From Actinophytocola oryzae (lineage in GTDB: Bacteria > Actinomycetota > Actinomycetes > Mycobacteriales > Pseudonocardiaceae), in assembly GCF_004364325.1 (NCBI RefSeq), contig NZ_SOCP01000020.1:62001-126000 (forward strand): 64,000 bases of DNA, read 5' to 3'. The position numbers were made by a program, and so were the translations under genes. The notes under the pieces were generated by a model that did not search any database, was not told the DNA's origin, and saw only the letters and a list, made by a program, of their open reading frames with translations. The number at the start of each line of letters is the position of its first letter. Position 1 is the stretch's first letter. Positions 48,744-58,251 of the stretch are shown piece by piece.

Positions 48744-49340
48744 ATGAACGACGACGACTACCGCGATGTCGACCTGTCCAACCAGTCGTGGGAGGGCGAG
48801 AACTTCACCGGCATCGACTTCACCGACTCCGACCTGCGCGGCGTCGTCACCAAGCGGTGCACGTTCGACCACTGCGACTTCACCCGCGTGGACTTCGGCG
48901 AGTCCAGGCACACCGTGTCCGCGTTCCGGTCGTGCACCTTCGAGCGCACCAACCTGATGCACTCGACCTTCACCGGCTGCTCGTTCCTCGGTGCGACGTT
49001 CCACGAGTGCCGTTTCCGGCCGTGGCAGGTTACGGACACCGACCTGACCCTCGCGAGCCTCGGCGGGGCCAACTTCCGCAAGCTCACGCTCGCCGGGCTC
49101 AGGTTCCGCGAGGCCAACCTGACGGGTGCGGACCTCCGTGAGTGTGACCTCACCGGCACCGACCTGACCGGCGCCCGACTGCTGGAAACCAAGCTGGAAG
49201 GCGCCGATCTCCGCGGCGCCCAACTCGACGCCAACGGGCTGCGTCAGGCGTCCCTTGCCGGTGCGCGCGTGGACATCGACATGGCCATCGCGTTCGCCGC
49301 CGCCCACGGCCTGCAGGTCGGCGAGCCCGACGGTCGGTAG
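48744..49340 (+). CDS. Pentapeptide-repeat protein
   Basis: Protein of 198 aa built of A(D/N)LxX-type repeats over its length, e.g. NFTGIDFTDSDLRG, ANLTGADLREC, TDLTGARLL, ADLRGAQL. This predicts a right-handed quadrilateral beta-helix, as in MfpA/Qnr proteins that mimic DNA and bind gyrase. Whether this one binds gyrase is unknown. Leaderless: TAGTCT (48732-48737), which includes the stop of the gene before, is 6 nt from the ATG. Confidence 0.9.
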   Translation: MNDDDYRDVDLSNQSWEGENFTGIDFTDSDLRGVVTKRCTFDHCDFTRVDFGESRHTVSAFRSCTFERTNLMHSTFTGCSFLGATFHECRFRPWQVTDTDLTLASLGGANFRKLTLAGLRFREANLTGADLRECDLTGTDLTGARLLETKLEGADLRGAQLDANGLRQASLAGARVDIDMAIAFAAAHGLQVGEPDGR

Positions 49341-49341
49341 T

Positions 49342-49374
49342 CCTGGGGTGGGCCGGAGGCCGGCCCACCCCAGG
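49342..49374. terminator. Bidirectional terminator
   Basis: Perfect 15-bp stem (49342-49356 with 49360-49374) and a 3-nt loop, 2 bp after one stop and 3 bp before the convergent one. Confidence 0.85.
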
Positions 49375-49377
49375 GGC

Positions 49378-51627
49378 TCAGCCCGGCGGGCGGTCGCGGT
49401 CGTTGACCTCGGTGAGCTGGCCGTGCGCGACCATGTCGCCGACCGCGTCCGGCAGCAGGAAGGCCGTGCCGCCGCCCGGCTGGTCGAACCACGGGATGGC
49501 GGCGCCGGTCAGTACCTGCACCGGCTGGCGGACGCGGTAGACGTGGTACGGCCGGTCGATCCACTCCGGCACCAGCGACCGCTCCGAGAACGGCGTGCCC
49601 ACGGCGTAAACGAGGTTGCCGTCACCGTCGCCGAAACGGTCGATCTCCATGCCCGGCTCCAGCTCGATGACCCGCTTGCCGCGGAACAGCGTCAGCGGCG
49701 GCTCACCCGGCAGCGGCGTGATCGGCCACTCCGAGCCGGCGGGCGCCGTCGCCGCACCGTTCGGACGGGAGGCGAGGACCGTCGCCTGGTCACGCGACTC
49801 GGCCCGGGACGGCAGGTCCAGCCCACGTCCGTTCTCGAACCCGCGCGACGGCAGGTCCATCCCACGACCCGGCGTATCGAGGCCACGTCCGGCGTCGGGT
49901 CCGCGACCCGTGTCCAGACCGCCCGGCGGGGTGAACCCTCGTCCGCCGTCCGACCCGTCCTGCCCACGGCTGGGTGAGTCGAAGCCTCGACCCGGCGTGT
50001 CCAGACCGTGGCTCGGCATGTCGATGCCACGCGGCGGCGAGTCCATCCCGTGCGGGGACGGCGCCTCCATGGCCATCGTCGGCGCGGGCCTCGGCGGGGT
50101 ACCCGGGGGCGGCCCCGACCTCGGTGGCGTGAACGCAGGCGAGTCGCCGTGCCGGCCGGACGAGTCGCCGTACGCGGGCGCGTCCGAGTACCGGTTCGGT
50201 GTGTCCCCGTACCCGGGCGTGCCGGGTGGCGGCTTGACCGGACCGGCCGGCTGGTGTCCGTAGTCCTCGCTCTGCGAAGCCAGTGGCTCGAAGGCGTCGA
50301 TCGGGGCCGACATCGGTTGGAAGCCCTCGTCGGTTTGCTGTGCGGGGACAGCGGGCGGCAGCTCCGGGTTCTTCGGACCGGCCGCCCACCTGTCGGTGTC
50401 CAGCAGCAGCTTGCCCAGCAGGAACGCCGAAGCGTCCGCCACGTCCTCGAACACCGCCGGTGCGACCCAGTCGCGGTCGTGCCAGCCGACGCGCCAGCCC
50501 TCGTCCGTCTGCTCCATGGCCCAGCCGCGACCGACGGGCGTGCCGATCCGGTACGCGGTGTCGGGCACGTCCAGGTCCTCCAGCCGCGCCCGCAGCTGGT
50601 CGATCTGCTGCGCGGGTGGACCCTGCGACGGCAACGCGGCCCTGGGCGGCACGGGTCCCTGCGCGGGCGCGGGGCCCGGTGCGGGCGGGGGCACCGGCAT
50701 CGCACGGGTGGGCGCCGCAGGCGCGGGCCGGGCGCCGGGAGCGGGTGCTCCCGGGGGCGGCCCGAGGAACAGCTGCGCCGCGGCGCGGGTCTGGTCGTCG
50801 ACCGGCACCACCTTGAACCGCATCCGCCGCATGTGCTCGACCAGGTCGGGCTCCGGCGCTACGTCGTGCTCACGCAGGTAGTAGTTCACCGCCGCCGGCC
50901 AGATCCACGTGCCGTCCGTGTGGAACGCGACCGGCACCGACTGCTGCCCGTTCGGGTCGAGCCGGTCGGTGTCGTACCCGCGGCCGGGCCCCACGAGCGG
51001 CGCCTTGTCCAGGTAGTCCAGGACGTCCGTGATGTCCATGTCGTCGACCGGCGGGCGGTTCACCGACGGGCGGCCGTCCTCGCCGGGGCCGTCGAAGATC
51101 CGCGCCACGCGGAACCTCGGCGCCTGCGCACCGAGAGGGCGGTCGGGACCGGGGCCGGGAACGGGTCCTGGACCGGGCCCGGGACCGGGAGGCGGCGCCA
51201 TCGCGAGTCTGCGGCGCAGCCACTCCGGGACGTTCTCGTCGGAGCGGGGGAACATCCGCATGTCGTCCGGGTACGCCTGCGGGGGCGGCGCCATGTCCCA
51301 GGCGGGCTCCTCGCGGTCGTACTCCAGGTTGTAGCTCGACGGGTGGTCGAGGCGGTAGCGGGCGTTGAACCACGTGCCACGCCCCTCGCGGTACATGCCG
51401 CCCCGCAGGCGGGCGAACAGCCCCTGCAGGTCGGCTGGCATCTCCCACGGCTCCGTGGTGCCGTCACCGAAGGTGACCTGGCTGGTCGACTCGGCGTAGC
51501 GGCCGACGGCGCGGTAGTCGACGGTGAGCTGCTCCCAGTCGCCGGGAGCGACGCGGAGCATCGCCAGCCCGATCTGCTTGACCAGGGCGTCCTGCTCAGT
51601 CGGTGTTAGCTGGGTCGGTTGGGCCAC
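49378..51627 (-). CDS. TNT-domain protein (tuberculosis necrotizing toxin-type NAD glycohydrolase), multidomain
   Basis: Large multidomain protein (749 aa from GTG 51627, GGAAG 8 nt upstream). Order: a YezG/DUF600-like N-terminal domain (about 5-115), a Pro/Gly linker, a conserved domain with SVPVAFHTDGTWIWPAAVNYYLREHD, another linker, a domain with VGRGWAMEQTDEGWRVGWHDRDW, a 200-residue region of RG(F/L/M)D-P-S repeats, and the C-terminal TNT domain (about 635-740). In TNT I see GMEIDRFGDGDGNLVYAVGTPFSERSL, YHVYRV (His at the place of the catalytic His of CpnT) and WFDQPGGGTAF (Gln). So NAD+/NADP+ hydrolysis is likely. No signal peptide; no immunity gene is obvious alongside. Confidence 0.85.
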   Translation of the reverse strand: MAQPTQLTPTEQDALVKQIGLAMLRVAPGDWEQLTVDYRAVGRYAESTSQVTFGDGTTEPWEMPADLQGLFARLRGGMYREGRGTWFNARYRLDHPSSYNLEYDREEPAWDMAPPPQAYPDDMRMFPRSDENVPEWLRRRLAMAPPPGPGPGPGPVPGPGPDRPLGAQAPRFRVARIFDGPGEDGRPSVNRPPVDDMDITDVLDYLDKAPLVGPGRGYDTDRLDPNGQQSVPVAFHTDGTWIWPAAVNYYLREHDVAPEPDLVEHMRRMRFKVVPVDDQTRAAAQLFLGPPPGAPAPGARPAPAAPTRAMPVPPPAPGPAPAQGPVPPRAALPSQGPPAQQIDQLRARLEDLDVPDTAYRIGTPVGRGWAMEQTDEGWRVGWHDRDWVAPAVFEDVADASAFLLGKLLLDTDRWAAGPKNPELPPAVPAQQTDEGFQPMSAPIDAFEPLASQSEDYGHQPAGPVKPPPGTPGYGDTPNRYSDAPAYGDSSGRHGDSPAFTPPRSGPPPGTPPRPAPTMAMEAPSPHGMDSPPRGIDMPSHGLDTPGRGFDSPSRGQDGSDGGRGFTPPGGLDTGRGPDAGRGLDTPGRGMDLPSRGFENGRGLDLPSRAESRDQATVLASRPNGAATAPAGSEWPITPLPGEPPLTLFRGKRVIELEPGMEIDRFGDGDGNLVYAVGTPFSERSLVPEWIDRPYHVYRVRQPVQVLTGAAIPWFDQPGGGTAFLLPDAVGDMVAHGQLTEVNDRDRPPG

Positions 51628-51727
51628 GGTGACATCTTCCCTTAGTCCTCCGGTCGGCGTCACAGCATGCTTGCTCTACCTGGCCCTTTTTGCGGCCGCA
51701 GGGCCTCGTGGGTCAGGATGACGACAC

Positions 51728-52696
51728 GTGAGCACCGCCGTTGTCTCTCCAGCACACCATCCGTCGGCACGCCTCCGCGCGGCGGGTGCCGCTCTCGCCG
51801 CACTCGGCGGGGTCGCGCTGGCCGTGCAGGGCCGGATCAACGGCCAGCTCGGCCACCAGCTGCAGGACGGTGTGGTCGCGGCGCTGATCTCCTTCTCGGT
51901 CGGGTCTGTGCTGCTCCTGGCCGTTGCACCGATCCTGCCAGGCGCCCGCGCGGGTGTCGGCCGTTTGCGAAAAGCGCTCCGTGAACAGGCCCTGCGCCCC
52001 TGGCAGATGCTCGGCGGAGCCTGCGGTGCGTTCCTCGTCACGACGCAGGGGGTCACCGTCCAGCTGCTCGGCGTCGCGGTGTTCACGGTCGCCGTCGTCG
52101 CTGGTCAGGTCGTGTGCAGCCTGCCCGTCGACCGTGCCGGGCTCGGACCGGGCGGGCCCCAGCCGATCACGCTGCCGAGGGCTGTCGGGGCGTCACTCGC
52201 TGTGATCGCAGTGATCATCTCGGTCTCTGACCAGGGCATCGTCACTGCTTCGGGTGGACTCTGGTGGGCTGCGCTACCGGCGGTAGCCGGCGCCGGCCTC
52301 GCGTGGCAGGGCGCGATGAACGGCCGGGTCCGTGCCGCCGCCGACGACGTCGTGGTCCCCACGGTGGTGAACTTCCTGGTCGGCACGTGTGCGCTGGTCC
52401 TGGCGGCCTGCGTCGACGTGATCATCAAGGGCTGGCCCGCCACACCACCCGATCAGTGGTACCTCTACGTCGGCGGCACCCTGGGTATCGTCGCGATCAT
52501 GACGGCGGTGAGCGCCGTTCGGGTGACGGGCGTGCTGCTGCTCGGCATGGCCTCGGTCACCGGTCAGCTGGTGGGCGCCGTCCTGCTGGACATCTTCGTG
52601 CCGACGACCGGTGGACTGTCGGTGACGACCGTCGTCGGCATCGCGCTCACGATGGTCGCGGTCGGCATCGCCGCCATCCGCCGTCGGCCTCGATGA
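51728..52696 (+). CDS. DMT-superfamily permease, YdcZ/DUF606 type
   Basis: Membrane protein of 322 aa with about ten helices arranged as two related halves. Each half has the family's repeated start: LAVQGRINGQLGHQLQDGVVAALISF in the first and LAWQGAMNGRVRAAADDVVVPTVVNF in the second. Substrate unknown. GTG start; no Shine-Dalgarno, a CAGGAT -10-like hexamer is 8 nt upstream. Confidence 0.88.
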   Translation: MSTAVVSPAHHPSARLRAAGAALAALGGVALAVQGRINGQLGHQLQDGVVAALISFSVGSVLLLAVAPILPGARAGVGRLRKALREQALRPWQMLGGACGAFLVTTQGVTVQLLGVAVFTVAVVAGQVVCSLPVDRAGLGPGGPQPITLPRAVGASLAVIAVIISVSDQGIVTASGGLWWAALPAVAGAGLAWQGAMNGRVRAAADDVVVPTVVNFLVGTCALVLAACVDVIIKGWPATPPDQWYLYVGGTLGIVAIMTAVSAVRVTGVLLLGMASVTGQLVGAVLLDIFVPTTGGLSVTTVVGIALTMVAVGIAAIRRRPR

Positions 52697-52709
52697 GAGG
52701 ATGGGCGGC

Positions 52710-53561
52710 GTGACCGCGACGATCCTGGACGGCAAGGCGACCCGAACGGCCATCTTCGAGGACCTCCGCGTGCGTGTCGGCGTCCTCGCCGCACGTGGCG
52801 TGGTGCCCGGCCTCGGCACGGTGCTGGTCGGTGACGACCCCGGCTCGCACTCCTACGTCCGCGGCAAGCACAACGCGTGCGCGAAGGTCGGCATCAACTC
52901 GATCCGCCGCGACCTGCCCGCGGACATCTCCCAGGCCGACCTCCACCGCGTCATCGACGAGCTGAACGAGGACCCGGCCTGCACGGGCTACCTCATCCAG
53001 CTGCCGCTGCCGGGGCACCTGGACCCTGGCGCCGCCCTGGAGCGCGTCGACCCGGCGAAGGACTCCGACGGTCTCCACCCCATGAACCTGGGCCGCCTGG
53101 TCCTGGGTGAGACGGGCCCGCTGCCGTGCACTCCGCTCGGCATCGTCGAGCTGCTCAGGCGCTACGACGTGCCCATCGCGGGCACGAACGTGACGGTCGT
53201 CGGGCGAGGCGTGACGGTCGGCAGGCCGCTCGGGCTGCTGCTGACGCGCCGCTCGGAGAACGCGACCGTCACGCTGTGCCACACCGGTACCAAGGACCTG
53301 GCCACGGAGGTCCGCCGCGCCGACATCGTCGTCGCGGCGGCTGGCAACCCCGCTCTGATCACTCCCGACATGGTCAAGCCGGGTGCGGCGGTCCTCGACG
53401 TCGGCATCACCCGAACCGACGAGGGCCTGGTCGGCGACGTGCACCCGGAGGTCCGGGAGGTCGCGGGCTGGCTCGCACCGATGCCGGGTGGCGTCGGCCC
53501 GATGACGGTCGCCATGCTGCTGACGAACACGGTCGAGGCGGCGGAACGGCAGGCGCTGTGA
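52710..53561 (+). CDS. folD: Methylene-THF dehydrogenase/cyclohydrolase
   Basis: Bifunctional one-carbon enzyme (283 aa) making 10-formyl-THF, the substrate of purN and purH in this window. Seen: the catalytic Tyr/Lys in SHSYVRGKHNACAKVGI, YLIQLPLPGHLD, PCTPLGIVELL, the NADP loop VVGRGVTVGRPLGLLL and PMPGGVGPMTVAMLL. I start at GTG 52710 (MTATILDG), the usual family N-terminus; ATG 52701 would add three residues. Overlaps the DUF3017 gene by GTGA. Confidence 0.96.
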   Translation: MTATILDGKATRTAIFEDLRVRVGVLAARGVVPGLGTVLVGDDPGSHSYVRGKHNACAKVGINSIRRDLPADISQADLHRVIDELNEDPACTGYLIQLPLPGHLDPGAALERVDPAKDSDGLHPMNLGRLVLGETGPLPCTPLGIVELLRRYDVPIAGTNVTVVGRGVTVGRPLGLLLTRRSENATVTLCHTGTKDLATEVRRADIVVAAAGNPALITPDMVKPGAAVLDVGITRTDEGLVGDVHPEVREVAGWLAPMPGGVGPMTVAMLLTNTVEAAERQAL

Positions 53562-53854
53562 CCACCCCGCACCGGCGCAGGCATCCGGTCCTGGCGCACC
53601 TGCCGTTCGGGATGGTCCTCGCGGTGGTGGCGCTCGGGCTGCTGCGGATCGTGCTGTACCACTGGCGGCAGGGAACCGTGCTCATCGGCATAGCCCTGTT
53701 CCTGGCAGCGGGGCTACGCGCGTTGCTGTCCGACGAGCAGGCGGGCCTGATCCTGATCCGGGGCAGGGGAGTGGATGTGCTGACCTACTCCGCGTTCGGC
53801 GCCTGCATGATCCTCGTCGCCATGACGATCGAGGGCGGACCGCTCGGCAACTGA
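53558..53854 (+). CDS. DUF3017 membrane protein
   Basis: Protein of 98 aa with three membrane helices and the DUF3017 pattern HLPFGMVLAVVALGLLRIVLYHWRQG, FLAAGLRALLSDEQAGLILIRGRGVDVL. It follows folD in many actinobacteria. Its last 70 bp are overlapped antisense by a DUF397 gene. Confidence 0.9.
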   Translation: MTTPHRRRHPVLAHLPFGMVLAVVALGLLRIVLYHWRQGTVLIGIALFLAAGLRALLSDEQAGLILIRGRGVDVLTYSAFGACMILVAMTIEGGPLGN

Positions 53855-53979
53855 GGGAAGGTCAGGACGGGCCCACCGGGATCTTTGGAATCTCGCACAG
53901 CAATTCCCGACCCCGAATGGGCCAGCTCGACGCAGTTCTCTTTGGCGGAGACGCTGCTTCGTTTCCAGTTCAAGGTCAC
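53785..53979 (-). CDS. DUF397 protein, copy 1
   Basis: Small protein (64 aa): NWKRSSVSAKENCVELAHSGSGIAVRDSKDPGGPVLTF is DUF397. The canonical W-x3-VK end is replaced by FPQLPSGPPSIVMATRIMQAPNAE, which is antisense to the end of the DUF3017 gene. DUF397 proteins are partners of XRE/DUF5753 regulators. GTG start. Confidence 0.75.
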   Translation of the reverse strand: MTLNWKRSSVSAKENCVELAHSGSGIAVRDSKDPGGPVLTFPQLPSGPPSIVMATRIMQAPNAE

Positions 53980-53991
53980 TCCACGGGTTGA

Positions 53992-54180
53992 CTACTCCGG
54001 GCTCGACGCCTGCGCGATCCTTGCCGCCATGACGATCGAGAGCGGGCCGCTTGGCAACAGCGGAAAGATCAGGGCAGGCCCACTGGGATTCTTCGAGTCC
54101 CGCACTCCGATCGAGGCGCCGGAACAGGCCACCTCAACACAGTTTTCTTTTCCGCTGAAGCTGCTCTTCTGCCAGTTCAA
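53992..54180 (-). CDS. DUF397 protein, copy 2
   Basis: Small protein (62 aa, TTG start): NWQKSSFSGKENCVEVACSGASIGVRDSKNPSGPALIF then the same unusual tail FPLLPSGPLSIVMAARIAQASSPE. It begins 3 bp after the stop of the XRE/DUF5753 gene, the standard pairing. The tail is a copy of DUF3017 antisense sequence, showing the duplication happened after the overlap arose. Confidence 0.75.
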   Translation of the reverse strand: MNWQKSSFSGKENCVEVACSGASIGVRDSKNPSGPALIFPLLPSGPLSIVMAARIAQASSPE

Positions 54181-54183
54181 GGA

Positions 54184-55050
54184 TCACTCCAAGGTCGCGG
54201 CCATCTCGGTCACCAATCTTACGGAGTCCGCCTCGCTGATCGCCAGGTCGAGCAGCTGATTGATGGCCTGATCGTAGGCGGCGGTATCGCTGTGCTCCTC
54301 CAGGAAAAGGCTTGAGGTCTGGTTCTCGAAAAACACCACATTGGGCCGGTCTGCGAAGCGCATGCGGAGGAAACTTCCCAGCAGTCCCGGATGACCACCG
54401 ATCATGGTCGGCACTATCCGCAGGGTCACGTTGGCTCGCTTGGTGATCTCGGTGAGATAGCGGAGCTGATCGCGCATCACCTCGCGACCGCCGACGAAGT
54501 TACGCAGGGCCGACTCGGCCAGAATCGCCGTCAGCTGGGGAGCGTCGATCTTGCGCAGAACTCCTTGCCGGTGGACTCGCCCAATCACCCAGTTGTCGAT
54601 CTCCTTTGGCTCGGTCACCATGCAGACTTGCTCGACCATGGATCTGGCGTAGGGCATCGTCTGCAGCAGTCCCGGCACTATCAAGGGCTCGAAACTCACG
54701 AGGCTGGTTGCCCTCGATTCGAGGAGTTTCAGGGTGGCGAACCGCGTCTCGGCCGAGGTGTCGCGTTGCCAGAAACCCGGTTGGTTGGACCGCTTCGCGA
54801 GGGTCAGCAGCTCCAAACGCTGGTCACCCTTGACCCCGTAGACCACCAGCAGCGCCGACACGTCCTCCGGGCTCGGCACCCGCTTCCCCTTCTCCATCCT
54901 GGAGAGGTACGACTCGCTGATCCCGATCCGCGACACCACCTCGGCAAGCGTCAACCCGCAGGCATCCCGCAACCGGCGTAGTTCCTCACCCAGCACCTCA
55001 ACCCGCACGGTCGAGTCAGAGGCAGACAACATCATGGTCATGGGCCACAT
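54184..55050 (-). CDS. XRE-family regulator with DUF5753 domain
   Basis: Protein of 288 aa. The N-terminal helix-turn-helix is LGEELRRLRDACGLTLAEVVSRIGISESYLSRMEKGKRVPSPEDV; the DUF5753 domain follows from about 100 (EPLIVPGLLQTMPYARSM, TAILAESALRNFVGG, VTLRIVPTMIGGHPGLLGSF). Such proteins, with a DUF397 partner, often control development or antibiotic genes in filamentous actinobacteria. Start ATG 55050 (AGGGGG upstream) or 55041. Operon with the DUF397 genes. Its GC content looks slightly lower than its neighbours'. Confidence 0.88.
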   Translation of the reverse strand: MWPMTMMLSASDSTVRVEVLGEELRRLRDACGLTLAEVVSRIGISESYLSRMEKGKRVPSPEDVSALLVVYGVKGDQRLELLTLAKRSNQPGFWQRDTSAETRFATLKLLESRATSLVSFEPLIVPGLLQTMPYARSMVEQVCMVTEPKEIDNWVIGRVHRQGVLRKIDAPQLTAILAESALRNFVGGREVMRDQLRYLTEITKRANVTLRIVPTMIGGHPGLLGSFLRMRFADRPNVVFFENQTSSLFLEEHSDTAAYDQAINQLLDLAISEADSVRLVTEMAATLE

Positions 55051-55178
55051 CCTTGCCCCCTGACCAGCGCTTTTCCTCCTCCAACCCCGCAACTGCACCC
55101 GAAGGACTGCGGTATTGCCACCTTGGCAACCCGCCGCCGTGCACTATGTGTCGAAGATTCGGAACTGGGGGTTCACCA

Positions 55179-55676
55179 ATGCGTTTCACCGATGCCAAGG
55201 GTCGAGAGTGGACGGTCGAGTGGCGGTTCGCGCCATGGCGGCGGGTACTCCGGTTCTTCGCGCTGGCGGCGGGTCGCTATCGCTACGGCCGGTGGCCGCA
55301 CGGTGACGGAACCAGCTCCCTCGACGCCGAAGGCTCGCTCGTCGTCCTCCTCTACGGCAGCCTCCTCGGCATCGTCCTCTCACCGCTGACCCTCCTGGAG
55401 CTGCTCGCGCAACTGACCTCCGGCGCCGTCCTCGCCGCCCTGCGGGCCGCCGGCCTGGCCAGGTACCGAGTGGACGTCCGGGCACTCTCGGACCACTACC
55501 TGCACTCCGAGACCGTCCTCTACGTGCGCGGCGGCGACCGGGCAGGGTGGCTGACCAGCGCGATCGGCGACGAACGGCAAGGCGCCGAGCAGGCGTTCCG
55601 GCCGGACTGGCTGCCGGACGACGTCGAGGTCCGCACGCACCGCAGCCTGTGGCAGTCGACGGCGGAATGGGTGTAA
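55179..55676 (+). CDS. Hypothetical protein with one hydrophobic stretch
   Basis: Protein of 165 aa: Trp/Arg-rich N-terminus (RFTDAKGREWTVEWRFAPWRRVLRFFALAAGRYRYGRWPHGDG), a hydrophobic central segment (SLVVLLYGSLLGIVLSPLTLLELLAQL) and a polar C-terminal half (YVRGGDRAGWLTSAIGDERQGAEQAFRPDWLPDDVEVRTHRSLWQ). No family recognised. GGGGG 7 nt before the ATG. Confidence 0.72.
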   Translation: MRFTDAKGREWTVEWRFAPWRRVLRFFALAAGRYRYGRWPHGDGTSSLDAEGSLVVLLYGSLLGIVLSPLTLLELLAQLTSGAVLAALRAAGLARYRVDVRALSDHYLHSETVLYVRGGDRAGWLTSAIGDERQGAEQAFRPDWLPDDVEVRTHRSLWQSTAEWV

Positions 55677-55783
55677 TCCAGACCGCACTGACTCCCTGCT
55701 CACAAGCGGCCCCACCGCTCCCGTCCCTGCTTGATAGCCTCCGGGACACCGAATCTCTCTTCTCAGTCGGGAGGATCTTCCCC

Positions 55784-56767
<984 letters not shown>

Positions 56768-56773
56768 GAATCC

Positions 56774-56790
56774 GCAGGTCAGAGACCTGC
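56774..56790 (+). terminator. Hairpin after mdh
   Basis: GCAGGTC-AGA-GACCTGC, a perfect 7-bp stem, 6 bp after the mdh stop. No U tract. Confidence 0.6.
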
Positions 56791-56908
56791 CGTGTGTCGG
56801 CCGTCATACCTGATGGGCTGAACATCCGGCGTTGGTCGTCAGACCTGGGCCCCCTCCGCATCTCATCCTCGACCGATGACCGTGTCGAGACCGAGGAGGG
56901 GGCCAGAG

Positions 56909-57310
56909 ATGACCACCGAAGCTGTTCACGCAGAACTCGTCGCGCTTTACGACGGCACCACGCCCGTCCGTTCCCGCTGGTCCTACCGCGCCGACTCACC
57001 GTTCACGGTGACGGCGTCGTTCCAGACCGACCGGGACCGCTGGGTCGAATGGGTCTTCTCCCGCGAGCTGCTCGTCGACGGCCTCGAGGACTCCGCGGGC
57101 ATCGGCGACGTCCGGTTCCGCTCGCTGGAGGAGCGGGGCCTGCGCATGCTCGTCGTCGAGATCGAGTCCCCGGAGGGCTACGCGCTGCTGGAGCTGGACC
57201 ACGAGGCCGTCGCCGGGTTCATGGGCGAGACCGACGAGCTGGTCCCGATCGGCAGCGAGGAAGAGCACTTCGACGTCGACGCGCTGATCGAGGAACTCAC
57301 CAGGGTGTGA
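56909..57310 (+). CDS. SsgA-family sporulation/cell-division regulator
   Basis: SsgA-like protein (133 aa, family length 130-145): VRSRWSYRADSPFTVTASFQTD, WVFSRELLVDGLEDSAGIGDVRF, GYALLELDHEAVAGFMGETDELVPIGSEEEHFDVD. Family members position FtsZ or control septation in sporulating actinobacteria, so this organism is probably mycelial. ATG with GGAGGGGG upstream. Confidence 0.88.
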   Translation: MTTEAVHAELVALYDGTTPVRSRWSYRADSPFTVTASFQTDRDRWVEWVFSRELLVDGLEDSAGIGDVRFRSLEERGLRMLVVEIESPEGYALLELDHEAVAGFMGETDELVPIGSEEEHFDVDALIEELTRV

Positions 57311-57418
57311 CCTGGCGCGGTGGCGGTGTGCCTCTCGGGCGCGCCGCCCGACCGCCTGCACAGTGCAACTCCCACCCGGCCCGGGTGCGGACGGCCCGGC
57401 CGACCCTAGTCTGTCGGG

Positions 57419-58063
57419 ATGGGTTCGCAGGTCCTCGCACGAGTGGTGGGAGTGTGCGGCGAGCTGGTGCTGCGCCGGTCGGGGCCCCACCACGAGATCA
57501 TCGCCAACGGCACCTTCCTGATGGACACCCGGAACGGTGAGTCCGAACGGTTGCTCGTCGACGCCGCCGCGGACCGGATGCCGGTCGGTGGCCGACTACT
57601 GGTCGGGGGGCTCGGCGTCGGGTTCTCGCTGCGGGCCGCGTTGGCCCATCCCTCCGTCGGTGAGGTCGTGGTCGTGGAACGCGAGCCCGCCGTGATCGAG
57701 TGGAACACCACCCATCTGGGTAACGCGGACGTGCTCGCCTCTCCCCGCGTCCGGGTGGTGGCCGAGGACCTGCTGGAGTGGCTGCCGGCCGCGGGCACGT
57801 TCGCCGCGCTGTGCCTCGACGTCGACAACGGTCCGGAGTGGACGGTCGACGACGGCAACGCGGCGCTCTACGGTCCCGAGGGGCTGGACATGCTCGCGGG
57901 CGCGCTCGTGCCGGGTGGGGTGCTCGCCGTGTGGAGCTCCGGCGCGGCGCCCGCCTTCGTCGCCGCGCTGACCGAACGGCTCGGTCCGGTGGAGGTCCTG
58001 GAGATCCCGGTGTCACGCGGGGAGCCGGATCTCGTGTTCCTGGCCAGGCGCTCAGGCGGGTGA
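57419..58063 (+). CDS. Spermidine synthase-like methyltransferase-fold protein
   Basis: Protein of 214 aa: EIIANGTFLMDTRNGESERLLVDAA, then the Rossmann loop LLVGGLGVGFSLRAALAHP, EREPAVIEWNTTHLG and CLDVDNGPEW. This resembles SpeE without its N-terminal beta domain; real polyamine synthesis is unproven. Leaderless: TAGTCT (57407-57412) is 6 nt before the ATG. Confidence 0.8.
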   Translation: MGSQVLARVVGVCGELVLRRSGPHHEIIANGTFLMDTRNGESERLLVDAAADRMPVGGRLLVGGLGVGFSLRAALAHPSVGEVVVVEREPAVIEWNTTHLGNADVLASPRVRVVAEDLLEWLPAAGTFAALCLDVDNGPEWTVDDGNAALYGPEGLDMLAGALVPGGVLAVWSSGAAPAFVAALTERLGPVEVLEIPVSRGEPDLVFLARRSGG

Positions 58064-58251
58064 AGTCGCTGGACCGATTGGGCGCACTTCGTGGACTGAA
58101 AAAGGCAAATCTGACGGCCTGCGCGGCCTTTCTACCAGCGCAGGTGCAGATGCATGGGCATTTGCGGAGATCGTCACCCGCGTTTACCTCGTCCGCGAGC
58201 GTCGCTAACCTGAGTTGGTTTTCAGCCGACACTGCCGTCTGTGAGGTCGTC

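Larger units (their letters stand above)
53785..54198. repeat. Tandem duplication of about 207 bp
   Basis: 53785-53991 and 53992-54198 are diverged direct repeats, judged by eye to agree at most positions. Each holds one DUF397 gene plus a copy of the last 60-70 bp of DUF3017; the second copy of that piece is non-functional. Stops lie exactly 207 bp apart. Confidence 0.8.
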
